Shown piece by piece: positions 1-8,608 of a stretch of 56,253 nucleotides of DNA. The notes under the pieces were generated by a model that saw nothing but the letters and a program-made list of their open reading frames with translations, had not been told where the DNA came from and did no database searches. Position numbers and translations under genes: made by a program. Position 1 is the stretch's first letter. Each line of letters begins with the position of its first letter. The DNA is from Leptospirillum sp. Its GTDB lineage: Bacteria; Nitrospirota; Leptospirillia; Leptospirillales; Leptospirillaceae. The DNA lies in contig DAHWKF010000143.1 in the NCBI GenBank assembly GCA_027343785.1, positions 1-56,253 of the forward strand, given 5' to 3'.

Positions 1-1407
1 ACCGATCCAGAAGACCATCGCTGCCAAGGGCATGAGAGAGGCCCACTCGAGCCTGTTCAGATCGGGAAGGGACCACGCTCTTTGCACATAGACTCCCCAG
101 ATCACCCGCGTCAGGAGGTAAAGCATATAAAGGGCCGCCAGTATAATCACTGTCGTAGCCAACGACGCAAGCGCCATATGCGTCCTGAACGTTCCGAGAA
201 GCACGAGAAATTCTCCCACAAAGGAATTCAGACCGGGAAGACCGAGCGAAGACATGGAAAAAATCATGAACATCGTTGAGAAGACGGGCATGACCTTGGC
301 GATTCCTCCATAGTCGGCCAGTTGTCGTGAATGTGTCCTGTCGTACAAAACTCCCACGCAAAGGAAAAGAGCGCCCGTCGTCACGCCATGATTGATCATA
401 CCCATCATGGCCCCCTCGATTCCCTGATAATTGAAGACAAAAATCCCCAGAGTAACGATACCCATGTGACTGACAGACGAATAGGCGATCAGTTTTTTCA
501 TGTCTTCCTGGGCGAGCGCCATCATGGCGCCCCAGATAATCCCCGCAAGAGACAATCCGAAGATCAACGGGGTAAAGAAATGCGAGGCGTCGGGAAACAT
601 CGGCAAGGAAAAGCGCAAAAAGCCGTAAGCACCCATTTTGAGCATGACAGAAGCCAGAATGACAGAACCCGCCGTCGGCGCCTCGACGTGGGCATCTGGC
701 AACCAGGTATGGAACGGAAACATGGGAACCTTGACAGCAAAGGCGGCAAACATGGCAAGAAAAGCAAAATCCTGAAAGGTCTTGGAGTAATGTTGTCCCA
801 TCAGCTGGACAATATTGAAGGTATGGCCTCCGACGAAATAGAGAGAGATGATGACAAGCAGAAGCAGCAACGAGCCGGCCAGGGTATAAAGAAAAAACTT
901 GATGGTCGCATACAATCTGTTGGGACCTCCCCAGACACCGATGATCAGGTACATCGGAATCAGCATGGCTTCCCAGAACACATAAAAAAGAACGAAGTCC
1001 GTTGCTGAAAACACGGCCACCATGATCCCTTCAAGGATCAGAAGTGTCATCATGAATTCAACGACCCTGGTCGAAATGCCTTTCCATGAAGTCAGGACGC
1101 ACATTGGCAACAGAAAGGTCGTCATGACGATCAGGACAATACTGATCCCGTCCACACCGAGGGAATAGTGGATATTCGCAAACGGGATCCAGAGGTGGTC
1201 TTCAGTGAACTGCATCTGGTAGGCGCCATGGTGCATACCCAGAATTAGATCCAGGGAAATCAGGAATTCCACGCAGGTCAGGACAAGGGCCAGTATCCTG
1301 ACAGTCCGGTCAGAATTCGGAATCGCCCTGAACGGTAGAAGAAGCAAGGCTGACACAATGGGGAAGAAAATCAAAAATGTCAGGATGGGTATGGATAAAA
1401 ATGTCAT
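1..1407 (-). CDS. nuoM: NADH-quinone oxidoreductase subunit M, 3' part outside window
   Basis: This is one of the three antiporter-like membrane subunits of complex I and takes part in proton pumping across the inner membrane. The reading frame is open for 469 codons from ATG at 1407 to the left edge, so the C-terminus is missing. Family signatures seen on the minus strand are the early Phe-Tyr-Val-Phe-Trp-Glu-Ala segment with the key transmembrane Glu, the FPFHTWLPDAHVEAPT loop, and the MKKLIAYSSVSHMG segment with its conserved Lys. A purine-rich AGAGGAG lies 5 bases before the ATG. It follows nuoL by 39 bases, the usual L-M order, and nuoN is expected next, beyond the edge. I am sure of the family; only the missing end limits the call. 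Confidence 0.95.
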   Translation of the reverse strand, partial: MTFLSIPILTFLIFFPIVSALLLLPFRAIPNSDRTVRILALVLTCVEFLISLDLILGMHHGAYQMQFTEDHLWIPFANIHYSLGVDGISIVLIVMTTFLLPMCVLTSWKGISTRVVEFMMTLLILEGIMVAVFSATDFVLFYVFWEAMLIPMYLIIGVWGGPNRLYATIKFFLYTLAGSLLLLLVIISLYFVGGHTFNIVQLMGQHYSKTFQDFAFLAMFAAFAVKVPMFPFHTWLPDAHVEAPTAGSVILASVMLKMGAYGFLRFSLPMFPDASHFFTPLIFGLSLAGIIWGAMMALAQEDMKKLIAYSSVSHMGIVTLGIFVFNYQGIEGAMMGMINHGVTTGALFLCVGVLYDRTHSRQLADYGGIAKVMPVFSTMFMIFSMSSLGLPGLNSFVGEFLVLLGTFRTHMALASLATTVIILAALYMLYLLTRVIWGVYVQRAWSLPDLNRLEWASLMPLAAMVFWIG

Positions 1408-1446
1408 CGAACTCCTCTGGTCTCTTCTGCTTTTATGATTCTTTGT

Positions 1447-3366
1447 TTATTTCATAAAAAGAAAAATACTCACCATGCCAAACAGACCCAGGGCCATGAC
1501 CAATGCATAATTCTGGAGCTGTCCCGTCTGCACTCTCCGAAGCGACGATCCTATGGACTGGCAGGAAGAAGCGACACCGTTGACAACCATGTCGATCACA
1601 CCCTTGTCCACTTCTCTCCACAATATAAAAGACAGAAAAATCATCGGTCGGGTAAAGACCGCATCATATATTTCATCGAAGTACCACTTGTTTTGGGAAA
1701 GTTCAAACAACGGGCGAAAAGTGCGGGACAGGGCAAGCGGAACACCGGATGGACGCCCATAAAGCAGAAAGGCCGTTGCAATACCGACCACACCCGCAAT
1801 GACCGATATCAGCTTCAATGAATCCTCTGAAATCGCCGGAGTCCCGGAAAAATGGGGAACCGTCATGCTCTGGGACAAATAACCGATGATATCGAAGTGT
1901 TCCCCCGCCCATCCGGCAAAAACCGCCCCGACCGCCAGGATCATAAGAGGTATGGTCATCACCAAAGGGCTTTCGTGGGGAGCATGACCATGATGCCCGT
2001 CATGTGAAAAATTTTCCTTTCCAGTAAAAACCATGAAAATCAGACGAAAAGTATAGAATGCGGTGAGAATGGCTGTCGTTACCCCAATCGCCCAGAAAAC
2101 ATGACCAAGGGAACCATCCTTGAAGGCTTCCGTCAAAATGAGATCCTTGGAATAATAGCCGGCGAAGGGAGGGATGCCGGAAAGGGCAAGGGAACCAAGC
2201 AACATGGTGACAAATGTCAACTTCATGTATTTGGCCAGGCCACCCATTCGGAAGATATCCTGTTCCCCGCCCAACGAATGGATCACCGAACCGGCCGCAA
2301 GAAAAAGAAGCGCCTTGAAAAATCCGTGGGTCAGAAGATGAAAGATTCCCGCCCCATAAGCTCCCACTCCACAGGCCATCACCATATAACCAAGCTGGCT
2401 CATCGTAGAATAAGCGACGATCTTTTTGATATCGCGCTGGGTCAAGGCAATGGTCGCCGCGACGAATGCCGTAACAGCACCGGTCCATCCAACGACGAGA
2501 AGGGCTGTGTGTGATGCGTTGTAGATGGGAGAAAGCCTGGCAATCATAAATATGCCCGCAGTAACCATCGTTGCGGCATGAATCAGGGCAGATATCGGCG
2601 TTGGACCTTCCATGGCATCCGGGAGCCAGGGATGTAGTGGGATTTGCGCCGATTTTCCGACGGCCCCTACAAAGAGGAGCAGGGCAATGACGGTAATGAC
2701 CGAAGCCGATGTCTGGCTATGAAATGCGCTGAAAGGAAGAATCTGGTCGTTCAGGTGTGCCGGAATCTGTTGAAAAATTCCGGAATAATCCAGTGTTCCA
2801 AAAACTGTGTAGGTCAGGAAAATTCCGAGGAGAAATCCGAAATCGCCGATTCTGTTCATGATAAACGCCTTGTTGGCGGCAAGCCAAGAAGGCCTTCTTT
2901 CATACCAGTGAACGATGAGGATGTACGAACAGAAACCGACGCCTTCCCATGAGAAAAATAATTCAAGAAGATTGTCAGAGATCAGCAACATGATCATGGA
3001 GAACGTAAAAAGTGAAATATAGGAAAAAAATCGGTCGTAACCCGAATCGTCTTTCATATAACCGACGGTATACAGATGGACGAGAGTGGACACCACTGTC
3101 ACCATCACGAGCATCGCGGCGGTCAGGTGGTCGATCATGATCGAAATGGATGCTGTAAAATGGCCGGAGTGAATCCAGTTATAAACGACATAATGCAGGG
3201 GAGGACCATTCAGGGTATCCATAAAGGCCCGAATGGAAAGGAAACAGGACAAAGCGACCAGAGGGACGGTGATCCAATGGCCTTTTCCGCGGAAATAGGG
3301 CCAGAATAAACCAACAATCAAAAATCCGGAAAGCGGGAGAAGCGGAATCAGAAGATACGGTAACAT
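1447..3366 (-). CDS. nuoL: NADH-quinone oxidoreductase subunit L
   Basis: Largest proton-pumping membrane subunit of complex I, 639 residues from ATG at 3366. The frame also allows a TTG one codon earlier (3369), but AGGGGAG sits 5 bases before the ATG. Visible signatures are the FFSWEGVGFCSYILI segment, the HPWLPDAMEGPTPISALIHAATMV loop, and DIKKIVAYSTMSQLGYM. A His-rich loop (SHDGHHGHAPHES) near residue 445 precedes the last helices, as in many NuoL proteins. The C-terminal part carries the long lateral helix and terminal membrane helix. It lies between nuoK and nuoM with short gaps, so it is probably translated from one polycistronic message. Length and motifs are normal. Confidence 0.97.
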   Translation of the reverse strand: MLPYLLIPLLPLSGFLIVGLFWPYFRGKGHWITVPLVALSCFLSIRAFMDTLNGPPLHYVVYNWIHSGHFTASISIMIDHLTAAMLVMVTVVSTLVHLYTVGYMKDDSGYDRFFSYISLFTFSMIMLLISDNLLELFFSWEGVGFCSYILIVHWYERRPSWLAANKAFIMNRIGDFGFLLGIFLTYTVFGTLDYSGIFQQIPAHLNDQILPFSAFHSQTSASVITVIALLLFVGAVGKSAQIPLHPWLPDAMEGPTPISALIHAATMVTAGIFMIARLSPIYNASHTALLVVGWTGAVTAFVAATIALTQRDIKKIVAYSTMSQLGYMVMACGVGAYGAGIFHLLTHGFFKALLFLAAGSVIHSLGGEQDIFRMGGLAKYMKLTFVTMLLGSLALSGIPPFAGYYSKDLILTEAFKDGSLGHVFWAIGVTTAILTAFYTFRLIFMVFTGKENFSHDGHHGHAPHESPLVMTIPLMILAVGAVFAGWAGEHFDIIGYLSQSMTVPHFSGTPAISEDSLKLISVIAGVVGIATAFLLYGRPSGVPLALSRTFRPLFELSQNKWYFDEIYDAVFTRPMIFLSFILWREVDKGVIDMVVNGVASSCQSIGSSLRRVQTGQLQNYALVMALGLFGMVSIFLFMK

Positions 3367-3390
3367 CAAGACTCCCCTAAAGAGAAAACA

Positions 3391-3693
3391 CTAGAGTTTA
3401 AGAATGTTGATCTCATCAATGTTGATCGTTTCCCGAAGGCGGAAAAGGGCGATAATAATACCCAAGCCAACCGCGACCTCCGCAGCCGCAACGGTGATGA
3501 CAAAGAACACAAATATCTGTCCGTCTATCACATGCTGGTACTTGCTGAACGCTACGAAATTAATATTGACTGCATTCAGCATGATTTCGATGCAAAGAAG
3601 GACGATAACAATATTGCGTCTGATCAGAACACCGACCAGTCCGATCAGGAAAAGCGTCGAACTTAAAGCGACATACCACGACAATGGCACCAT
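3391..3693 (-). CDS. nuoK: NADH-quinone oxidoreductase subunit K
   Basis: Small hydrophobic complex I subunit of 100 residues with three predicted membrane helices, which helps couple quinone reduction to proton movement. The second helix contains the family segment CIEIMLNAVNINFVAFS with its conserved membrane Glu, and the third helix carries the second conserved acidic residue within FVITVAAAEVAVGLGIIIALFR. The ATG at 3693 gives the standard length. It lies 59 bases after nuoJ and 24 bases before nuoL in the usual order. Nothing unusual is seen. Confidence 0.97.
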   Translation of the reverse strand: MVPLSWYVALSSTLFLIGLVGVLIRRNIVIVLLCIEIMLNAVNINFVAFSKYQHVIDGQIFVFFVITVAAAEVAVGLGIIIALFRLRETINIDEINILKL

Positions 3694-3752
3694 TCCGGCG
3701 TCTCCGTTTAACAGTTCTCTATTAAGCTCGCAACTGTCTGTGTCCGTGCAGG

Positions 3753-4262
3753 CTAGCGATACTTTAACTTGCCTTTAGCCAAGACAATTGCGCCTACAAG
3801 GGCGATCAGAAGAACAAGTGAGGCGATTTCAAATGGAAAGAGGTACTGTGTATAAAGAACCATCCCGATTGTCTCCGTATTTCCAAGAGTCGGAACCCCA
3901 GGGTGGGGGATGGCGGGAAGTTCAGGATAAAATCTGGTGTGAAAAATCAGGGTGGCCAGTTCGATGACGGCAAGAACACCGAGACCAATGACTGCAGGTG
4001 TCTGTTTTTGGACAAACCTGCCACGACTTTGGACATTCAGAAGCATGACAACAAAAAGGTAAAGAACAAGAATTGCGCCAGCATAGACCAAAAGCTGGAC
4101 ACCGGCCAGAAATTCCGCTTCAAGGAGGACATAGAGTCCCGCAATGTGCATAAACATGGTCAACAGAGCCATGGCTGAATAAATCGGATTGCGGAAATAC
4201 ACAACAAAGAGGGCGGACAACAGAATAGCCGCCCCGAAATAAGCAAACATGGCCAATTGCAT
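3753..4262 (-). CDS. nuoJ: NADH-quinone oxidoreductase subunit J
   Basis: Membrane subunit of complex I, 169 residues with about five membrane helices. The third-helix region, LVYAGAILVLYLFVVMLLN, is the hallmark of NuoJ and includes the pi-bulge segment implicated in coupling. It starts at ATG 4262, only 8 bases after the nuoI stop, and precedes nuoK by 59 bases. The C-terminal LVLLIALVGAIVLAKG is also typical. Length and position in the operon are normal. Confidence 0.96.
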   Translation of the reverse strand: MQLAMFAYFGAAILLSALFVVYFRNPIYSAMALLTMFMHIAGLYVLLEAEFLAGVQLLVYAGAILVLYLFVVMLLNVQSRGRFVQKQTPAVIGLGVLAVIELATLIFHTRFYPELPAIPHPGVPTLGNTETIGMVLYTQYLFPFEIASLVLLIALVGAIVLAKGKLKYR

Positions 4263-4270
4263 GGTCGACG

Positions 4271-4831
4271 TTATCCTCCGGATTGGGTCGCTGAAATGGG
4301 GGGAAAATGATATCGGCCTTCGTCTTTACCAGAATCTTCGGCACCCCACATATTCCTGACTTTCAGGTAGGAAATCGATTCCGATTCGCACCTGTCGCCT
4401 AAAGCAAGGAGTTGGTCCTTCGAATAAATCAGCCCTTCACGCGTAAACGAAGAGTGGGCAAACTCTTTTGTCATGGACAAGGCGTTCACCGGACAGGCAA
4501 CCACGCAGAAACCGCAAAAAATGCAACGGGTAAAATCCAGTGTATATTCTTTGGCATATCGTCTGTCCGGAAACTCGGGATGAATGTCACCAACAACCCG
4601 AATCGCCTTTGCCGGGCAAATGGCCTCACAGAGATCGCAGCCGACACAGCGCTCCTGACCATTATCGTAACGCCTTTGGGTAATAAACCCCCTGTAACCG
4701 TCCGCCAGTTCCAGCTTCTCGTGAGGATACTGGACAGTGATTTTTTTCTTGAAAAAATGAGTAAACGTCAGCTTGAGACCTTGCGCTATTTCGACAAAAA
4801 ATATACTTTTCATCAAAGATTTAAGTGTCAT
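4271..4831 (-). CDS. nuoI: NADH-quinone oxidoreductase subunit I, 2x[4Fe-4S]
   Basis: Peripheral-arm subunit of 186 residues that passes electrons through clusters N6a and N6b toward NuoB. Two complete ferredoxin motifs are present: CVGCDLCEAICP near residues 60-71 and CIFCGFCVVACP near residues 100-111. The N-terminal amphipathic part (IFFVEIAQGLKLTFTHFF) is the usual membrane-anchoring helix. ATG 4831 is preceded by GGGGAG. The gene sits between nuoH (25 bases) and nuoJ (8 bases). No residue needed for cluster binding is missing. Confidence 0.97.
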   Translation of the reverse strand: MTLKSLMKSIFFVEIAQGLKLTFTHFFKKKITVQYPHEKLELADGYRGFITQRRYDNGQERCVGCDLCEAICPAKAIRVVGDIHPEFPDRRYAKEYTLDFTRCIFCGFCVVACPVNALSMTKEFAHSSFTREGLIYSKDQLLALGDRCESESISYLKVRNMWGAEDSGKDEGRYHFPPISATQSGG

Positions 4832-4856
4832 GGGAGTCTCCCCGATATCCTGCGGG

Positions 4857-5870
4857 CTATCGCCGAATCATATAAACAACAATCGCCGTCACGATGACGT
4901 TGGCGAATGAGAGTGGAAGCATTACCTTCCAACCAAACTTCATCAGCTGATCATATCTCAAACGGGGCAAGGTGGCCCTGATCCAGAAAAAGAAAAACAG
5001 GAAGAAATAAACCTTGAGCATGAACCAGAGGAAAGGGGGAACAAAGTCCAGAAAGGGGAGAGGCGAATTCCAGCCACCCAAAAACAGGATGGTAGCTATG
5101 CATGATACCATAACCATATTCCCATATTCCGCCAGATAAAAAAGGGAAAACCTCATTCCAGTATATTCGGTCATAAAACCTGCCACCAGTTCGGATTCCG
5201 CCTCAGGGAGGTCAAATGGGGTTCTGTTTGTTTCGGCTATCCCTGAAATAAGGTAAATGACAAAAGCGACAATCTGGGGGAAAATATACCAGTGCCAGAA
5301 TCCACCGGATTGTGCGGATTCTATCCGGACAAGGGACAATGAACCTGCAAGAAGGAGAACACCAATAACCGCCATCCCTGCATTCAGCTCATAGCTGATA
5401 ACCTGCGCGGCCGAGCGCAAGGCACCAAGCAGGGAATACTTGTTATTGGATGCCCATCCTCCCAGGAGAAGTCCATAAGCGCCAATGGATGAAAGCGCCA
5501 AAACATAAAGAATGCCAATATTGATGTCCGTTATATAAGGATGCGTCGTAATCCCGAGAAAATGGAAGGAATTCTTTCCGAACGGAATGACCGCAAACGA
5601 AATGATCGCCGGAACAAGGGATATGATCGGAGCGATCTTGAAAATTGCCACATTGGCTGCTGTCGGAATAATGTCTTCTTTTGAGACCAGTTTGATACCA
5701 TCCGCAAGGGGCTGGAGAAGTCCCCATGGCCCCACTTCCATGGGACCCAGGCGATCCTGCATGAAGCCGAGGATTTTGCGTTCGAGATAGGTCAGGTAAG
5801 CAATAGTTGTCAAAAGGACAAACAACACAGCAACGATAACAATGACAGCGCTCGCAAGATCATTCAGCAC
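4857..5870 (-). CDS. nuoH: NADH-quinone oxidoreductase subunit H
   Basis: Membrane subunit that forms much of the quinone-binding chamber, 337 residues with about eight membrane helices. Signatures are ERKILGFMQDRLGPMEVGPWGLLQPLADGIKL near the N-terminus and AETNRTPFDLPEAESELVAGF in the middle, both lining the quinone tunnel. The start is a GTG at 5870 with AAAGGA nine bases upstream; no in-frame ATG gives a full first helix. It follows nuoG by 75 bases. The protein appears complete. Confidence 0.97.
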   Translation of the reverse strand: MLNDLASAVIVIVAVLFVLLTTIAYLTYLERKILGFMQDRLGPMEVGPWGLLQPLADGIKLVSKEDIIPTAANVAIFKIAPIISLVPAIISFAVIPFGKNSFHFLGITTHPYITDINIGILYVLALSSIGAYGLLLGGWASNNKYSLLGALRSAAQVISYELNAGMAVIGVLLLAGSLSLVRIESAQSGGFWHWYIFPQIVAFVIYLISGIAETNRTPFDLPEAESELVAGFMTEYTGMRFSLFYLAEYGNMVMVSCIATILFLGGWNSPLPFLDFVPPFLWFMLKVYFFLFFFFWIRATLPRLRYDQLMKFGWKVMLPLSFANVIVTAIVVYMIRR

Positions 5871-5945
5871 GAAACAGAATCCTTTCTGATTACAGGGGAT
5901 CCCCCTTGTGTCTCTGACCCCGGAAGTTGGTGGCTTGACAATGAT

Positions 5946-8588
5946 CTAGCTGACAGTATCGGTCGACAACGAGACCCTGACCCGATGATGAGTCGGTGCG
6001 CCTGTCGTCGAAGAAAACGTCATACTGGGAGGAAAAAGTGCCAGAACCTGGGCGTCAGCAAAATGCTCCGGAAAGATAAGCTCGAATTCCGAAACCATGG
6101 GCGATGGTTCAACAACAAAACTGCAACGCCCATATGCCGAACTCAGGACAACCTTTTCGCCTTTTTTGATTTTTCTTTTTCTGGCTGTCTGACGGTTGAT
6201 GCGGAGTTTACCTTCTGATTGAATTTTTTTCAAATTGGGATCGTTCAGGGTCATTTTCCCAGAATGGAACAGAGACTTTGCCGTGGAGAAGACAAATTCC
6301 CCCTCCCCCGGAATCATCGTTACACTGTCAATAACGGGATTCTTATATTCTGACCATGCCCCAAAACGATTTGAAACAGTTTCCCTGTTGGCCTTGTGTG
6401 GAGGAGAGTTGACAGGCCGGTGGAGATGAATGTCTCCGGTTCCACCCACAAAATGGACCCCATTTCGCGTTGAAGGGGAAAGGTCCGGAAGGAACCTCTG
6501 AATTTCTGCCATCAGGGATTCGGCTGATTCGATTCCCATCGGAGAACCCATTGCCCGCGAAATCCGTTCGAGAATCTCCCAGTCTGGCAGACTCTCACCC
6601 CAATTCGCCATCGTTTGTTTGGTCTTCTGGACAAAACCTTCAGCGCTGACAAAATGTCCTGAGCGTTCAAATGCACTGGAGACTGGCAGCACGAAATGGG
6701 CCATGTCGACCAATTCGTTCTGGAACATGTCAAGAGAAACGATCAGGTCCAGTTTGCCCAGAATTTCACGAACCCTTGATCCAGGGGGAAAGTGTCCGAT
6801 CGGATTCTCTCCAAGGGAAATCAGGGCATTGATCTTCCCCTGTTCAATTCCTTGCAGAATTTGCTCCAGACCCCCACCGGCTCCATACGACAGGCTGGTT
6901 CCCCAAGCCCCTTCCCACCTCTTCCTGGAGGACTCGTCACGTGCATCGAGGAGTCCAGGAAGCCATTCCCAAGTCGCTCCCATCATCAGGGCACCCAGGT
7001 CATTGGCTGTTTCAGGCAGTAGCAGCAATCCGCTCCCGTCCCGACCTATCCAACCCAGATCTCCAATCATTTTGAGTAAATTCGTCATACTCTCCGAAGC
7101 ATTCTCGAGCCTGAACATCTTCCGTCCCGTCACAACAATACCGGTTTCAGCCGTCTTCAGGTCGGTAAGAAGTCGCTGATAGGCTCCGGGGTCGACATTC
7201 CAGTTCTTGAAAAGTTCTTCCTTTCGGGTCAGCCATTCCCCCGAGATATTTCCGCCAGAGCGGATATCCTCAGCCAAAACACTGACAAATAAGGCTTCGC
7301 CACCCGGAAGGAAACGAATATGGTCGCTGGCTCTGGAAGAAAGCGTGATCGCTTCAGAATCGGCCACATAAAGCTTTGCCCTCTGTTTTCTCACGGCCCG
7401 CTTCAGAAACAACCCTGTCATGTTTGATTCTGCGACCGGATCGGATCCGATGACGAGAATCACCTTTGCCTTGAGCAAATCTTCGTGGTCGACAAGTGGC
7501 CGCAACGTTCCGGTTGCCTGGACAACGGGCAACGCCGCATTCATGAATCCGTATCGGGCACCTGAATCGATCATGTTCGACCGCAGAGTCCGTCTGAAAA
7601 AAGATTGAAAAGCATAAGCGTCTTCCAATGGCACACGGGTTGAAATCAGCCCCGCAATCCGGTCCGTACCCTTTCGCCGTATTTCATTCAGACGGCTTCC
7701 CAATTCGGGCAAAAGCTCATCCCAGGAGGTGGGGACAAGACGTTGCTCGACGCGCATGTAAGGTGTTTCAAAACGTTGGGGTGTTTGCACATGATTGAAT
7801 CCGAAACGGCCCACAACACAAATCGACCCTTCATTGGGCCCGAGTCCTTCCTGGCTGGTCACACGGACTATAGATTCATTTTCCGTTTCGACAAGCATCT
7901 GGCAACCCGACGCGCAATATGCACAGGTCGTTTGCTGTTTTTCCAGCTGCCAGGGTCTGTATTTGTAGCGAACAAAATGATCCGTAATGGCACCTGTCGG
8001 ACAAACTTCAAGGCAGTCTCCACAGAACTCGCAATCGAGCTTTTTCCCCAAAGGCGGGCCGATAATGGTGTCGAAACCCCGGTTGATGAATCCAATTGCG
8101 TGCACATCCTGGATTTCATCACAGATACGAACGCACTTTCCACACAAAATGCAACGATTTGCATTAAAGATCAGGACGTCACTCTTCATGTCTTCTGGTT
8201 CGTCGTTTCTGTGGGACTCAAAACGGCTTTCAGTCGCCCCATAGGCAAAAGACATGTTCTGAAGCGGGCATTCACCCCCGCAGTCGCATACAGGACAATC
8301 GAGCGGATGGTGCAACAAAAGGAGCTCGAGGTTGGTCTTGCGGGCATCATGTATTTTCGGAGACTCGGTCAGGACCCGCATCCCGTCGGCAACCGGAGTC
8401 ACGCAGGACATGACGACCCGTTTTGTATCCTCAAGCTCAACGGCACAAATCCGGCAGGAGCCGGCCGGATCCATTCGGGGGTGATAACAAAATGTCGGGA
8501 TGGCAATCCCCGCCTTTTCGGCCGCCTTCAATATGGTTAGAGAAGGATCGACTTCAACCTCTATGCCGTTTATTGTTACTTTTGCCAT
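5946..8588 (-). CDS. nuoG: NADH-quinone oxidoreductase subunit G
   Basis: Large iron-sulfur subunit of the peripheral arm, 880 residues. Domains in order are an N-terminal [2Fe-2S] ferredoxin (Cys at about 34, 45, 48 and 62), the His-Cys [4Fe-4S] region HHPLDCPVCDCGGECPLQ, a double [4Fe-4S] region (CILCGKCVRIC and CEFCGDCLEVCP), and a molybdopterin-oxidoreductase-like region without expected cofactor. The latter starts with CAYCASGC, which suggests the extra N7 cluster is kept. The C-terminal aspartate-decarboxylase-like barrel begins near residue 780. ATG 8588 lies 20 bases after nuoF. Length is in the normal range for the N7-containing type. Confidence 0.95.
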   Translation of the reverse strand: MAKVTINGIEVEVDPSLTILKAAEKAGIAIPTFCYHPRMDPAGSCRICAVELEDTKRVVMSCVTPVADGMRVLTESPKIHDARKTNLELLLLHHPLDCPVCDCGGECPLQNMSFAYGATESRFESHRNDEPEDMKSDVLIFNANRCILCGKCVRICDEIQDVHAIGFINRGFDTIIGPPLGKKLDCEFCGDCLEVCPTGAITDHFVRYKYRPWQLEKQQTTCAYCASGCQMLVETENESIVRVTSQEGLGPNEGSICVVGRFGFNHVQTPQRFETPYMRVEQRLVPTSWDELLPELGSRLNEIRRKGTDRIAGLISTRVPLEDAYAFQSFFRRTLRSNMIDSGARYGFMNAALPVVQATGTLRPLVDHEDLLKAKVILVIGSDPVAESNMTGLFLKRAVRKQRAKLYVADSEAITLSSRASDHIRFLPGGEALFVSVLAEDIRSGGNISGEWLTRKEELFKNWNVDPGAYQRLLTDLKTAETGIVVTGRKMFRLENASESMTNLLKMIGDLGWIGRDGSGLLLLPETANDLGALMMGATWEWLPGLLDARDESSRKRWEGAWGTSLSYGAGGGLEQILQGIEQGKINALISLGENPIGHFPPGSRVREILGKLDLIVSLDMFQNELVDMAHFVLPVSSAFERSGHFVSAEGFVQKTKQTMANWGESLPDWEILERISRAMGSPMGIESAESLMAEIQRFLPDLSPSTRNGVHFVGGTGDIHLHRPVNSPPHKANRETVSNRFGAWSEYKNPVIDSVTMIPGEGEFVFSTAKSLFHSGKMTLNDPNLKKIQSEGKLRINRQTARKRKIKKGEKVVLSSAYGRCSFVVEPSPMVSEFELIFPEHFADAQVLALFPPSMTFSSTTGAPTHHRVRVSLSTDTVS

Positions 8589-8608
8589 TCACTCACTCCC
8601 TTAATCGG

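Noticed and set aside
331..1008. 225-residue open frame on the plus strand
   Set aside because: Antisense to nuoM, whose motifs are unmistakable.
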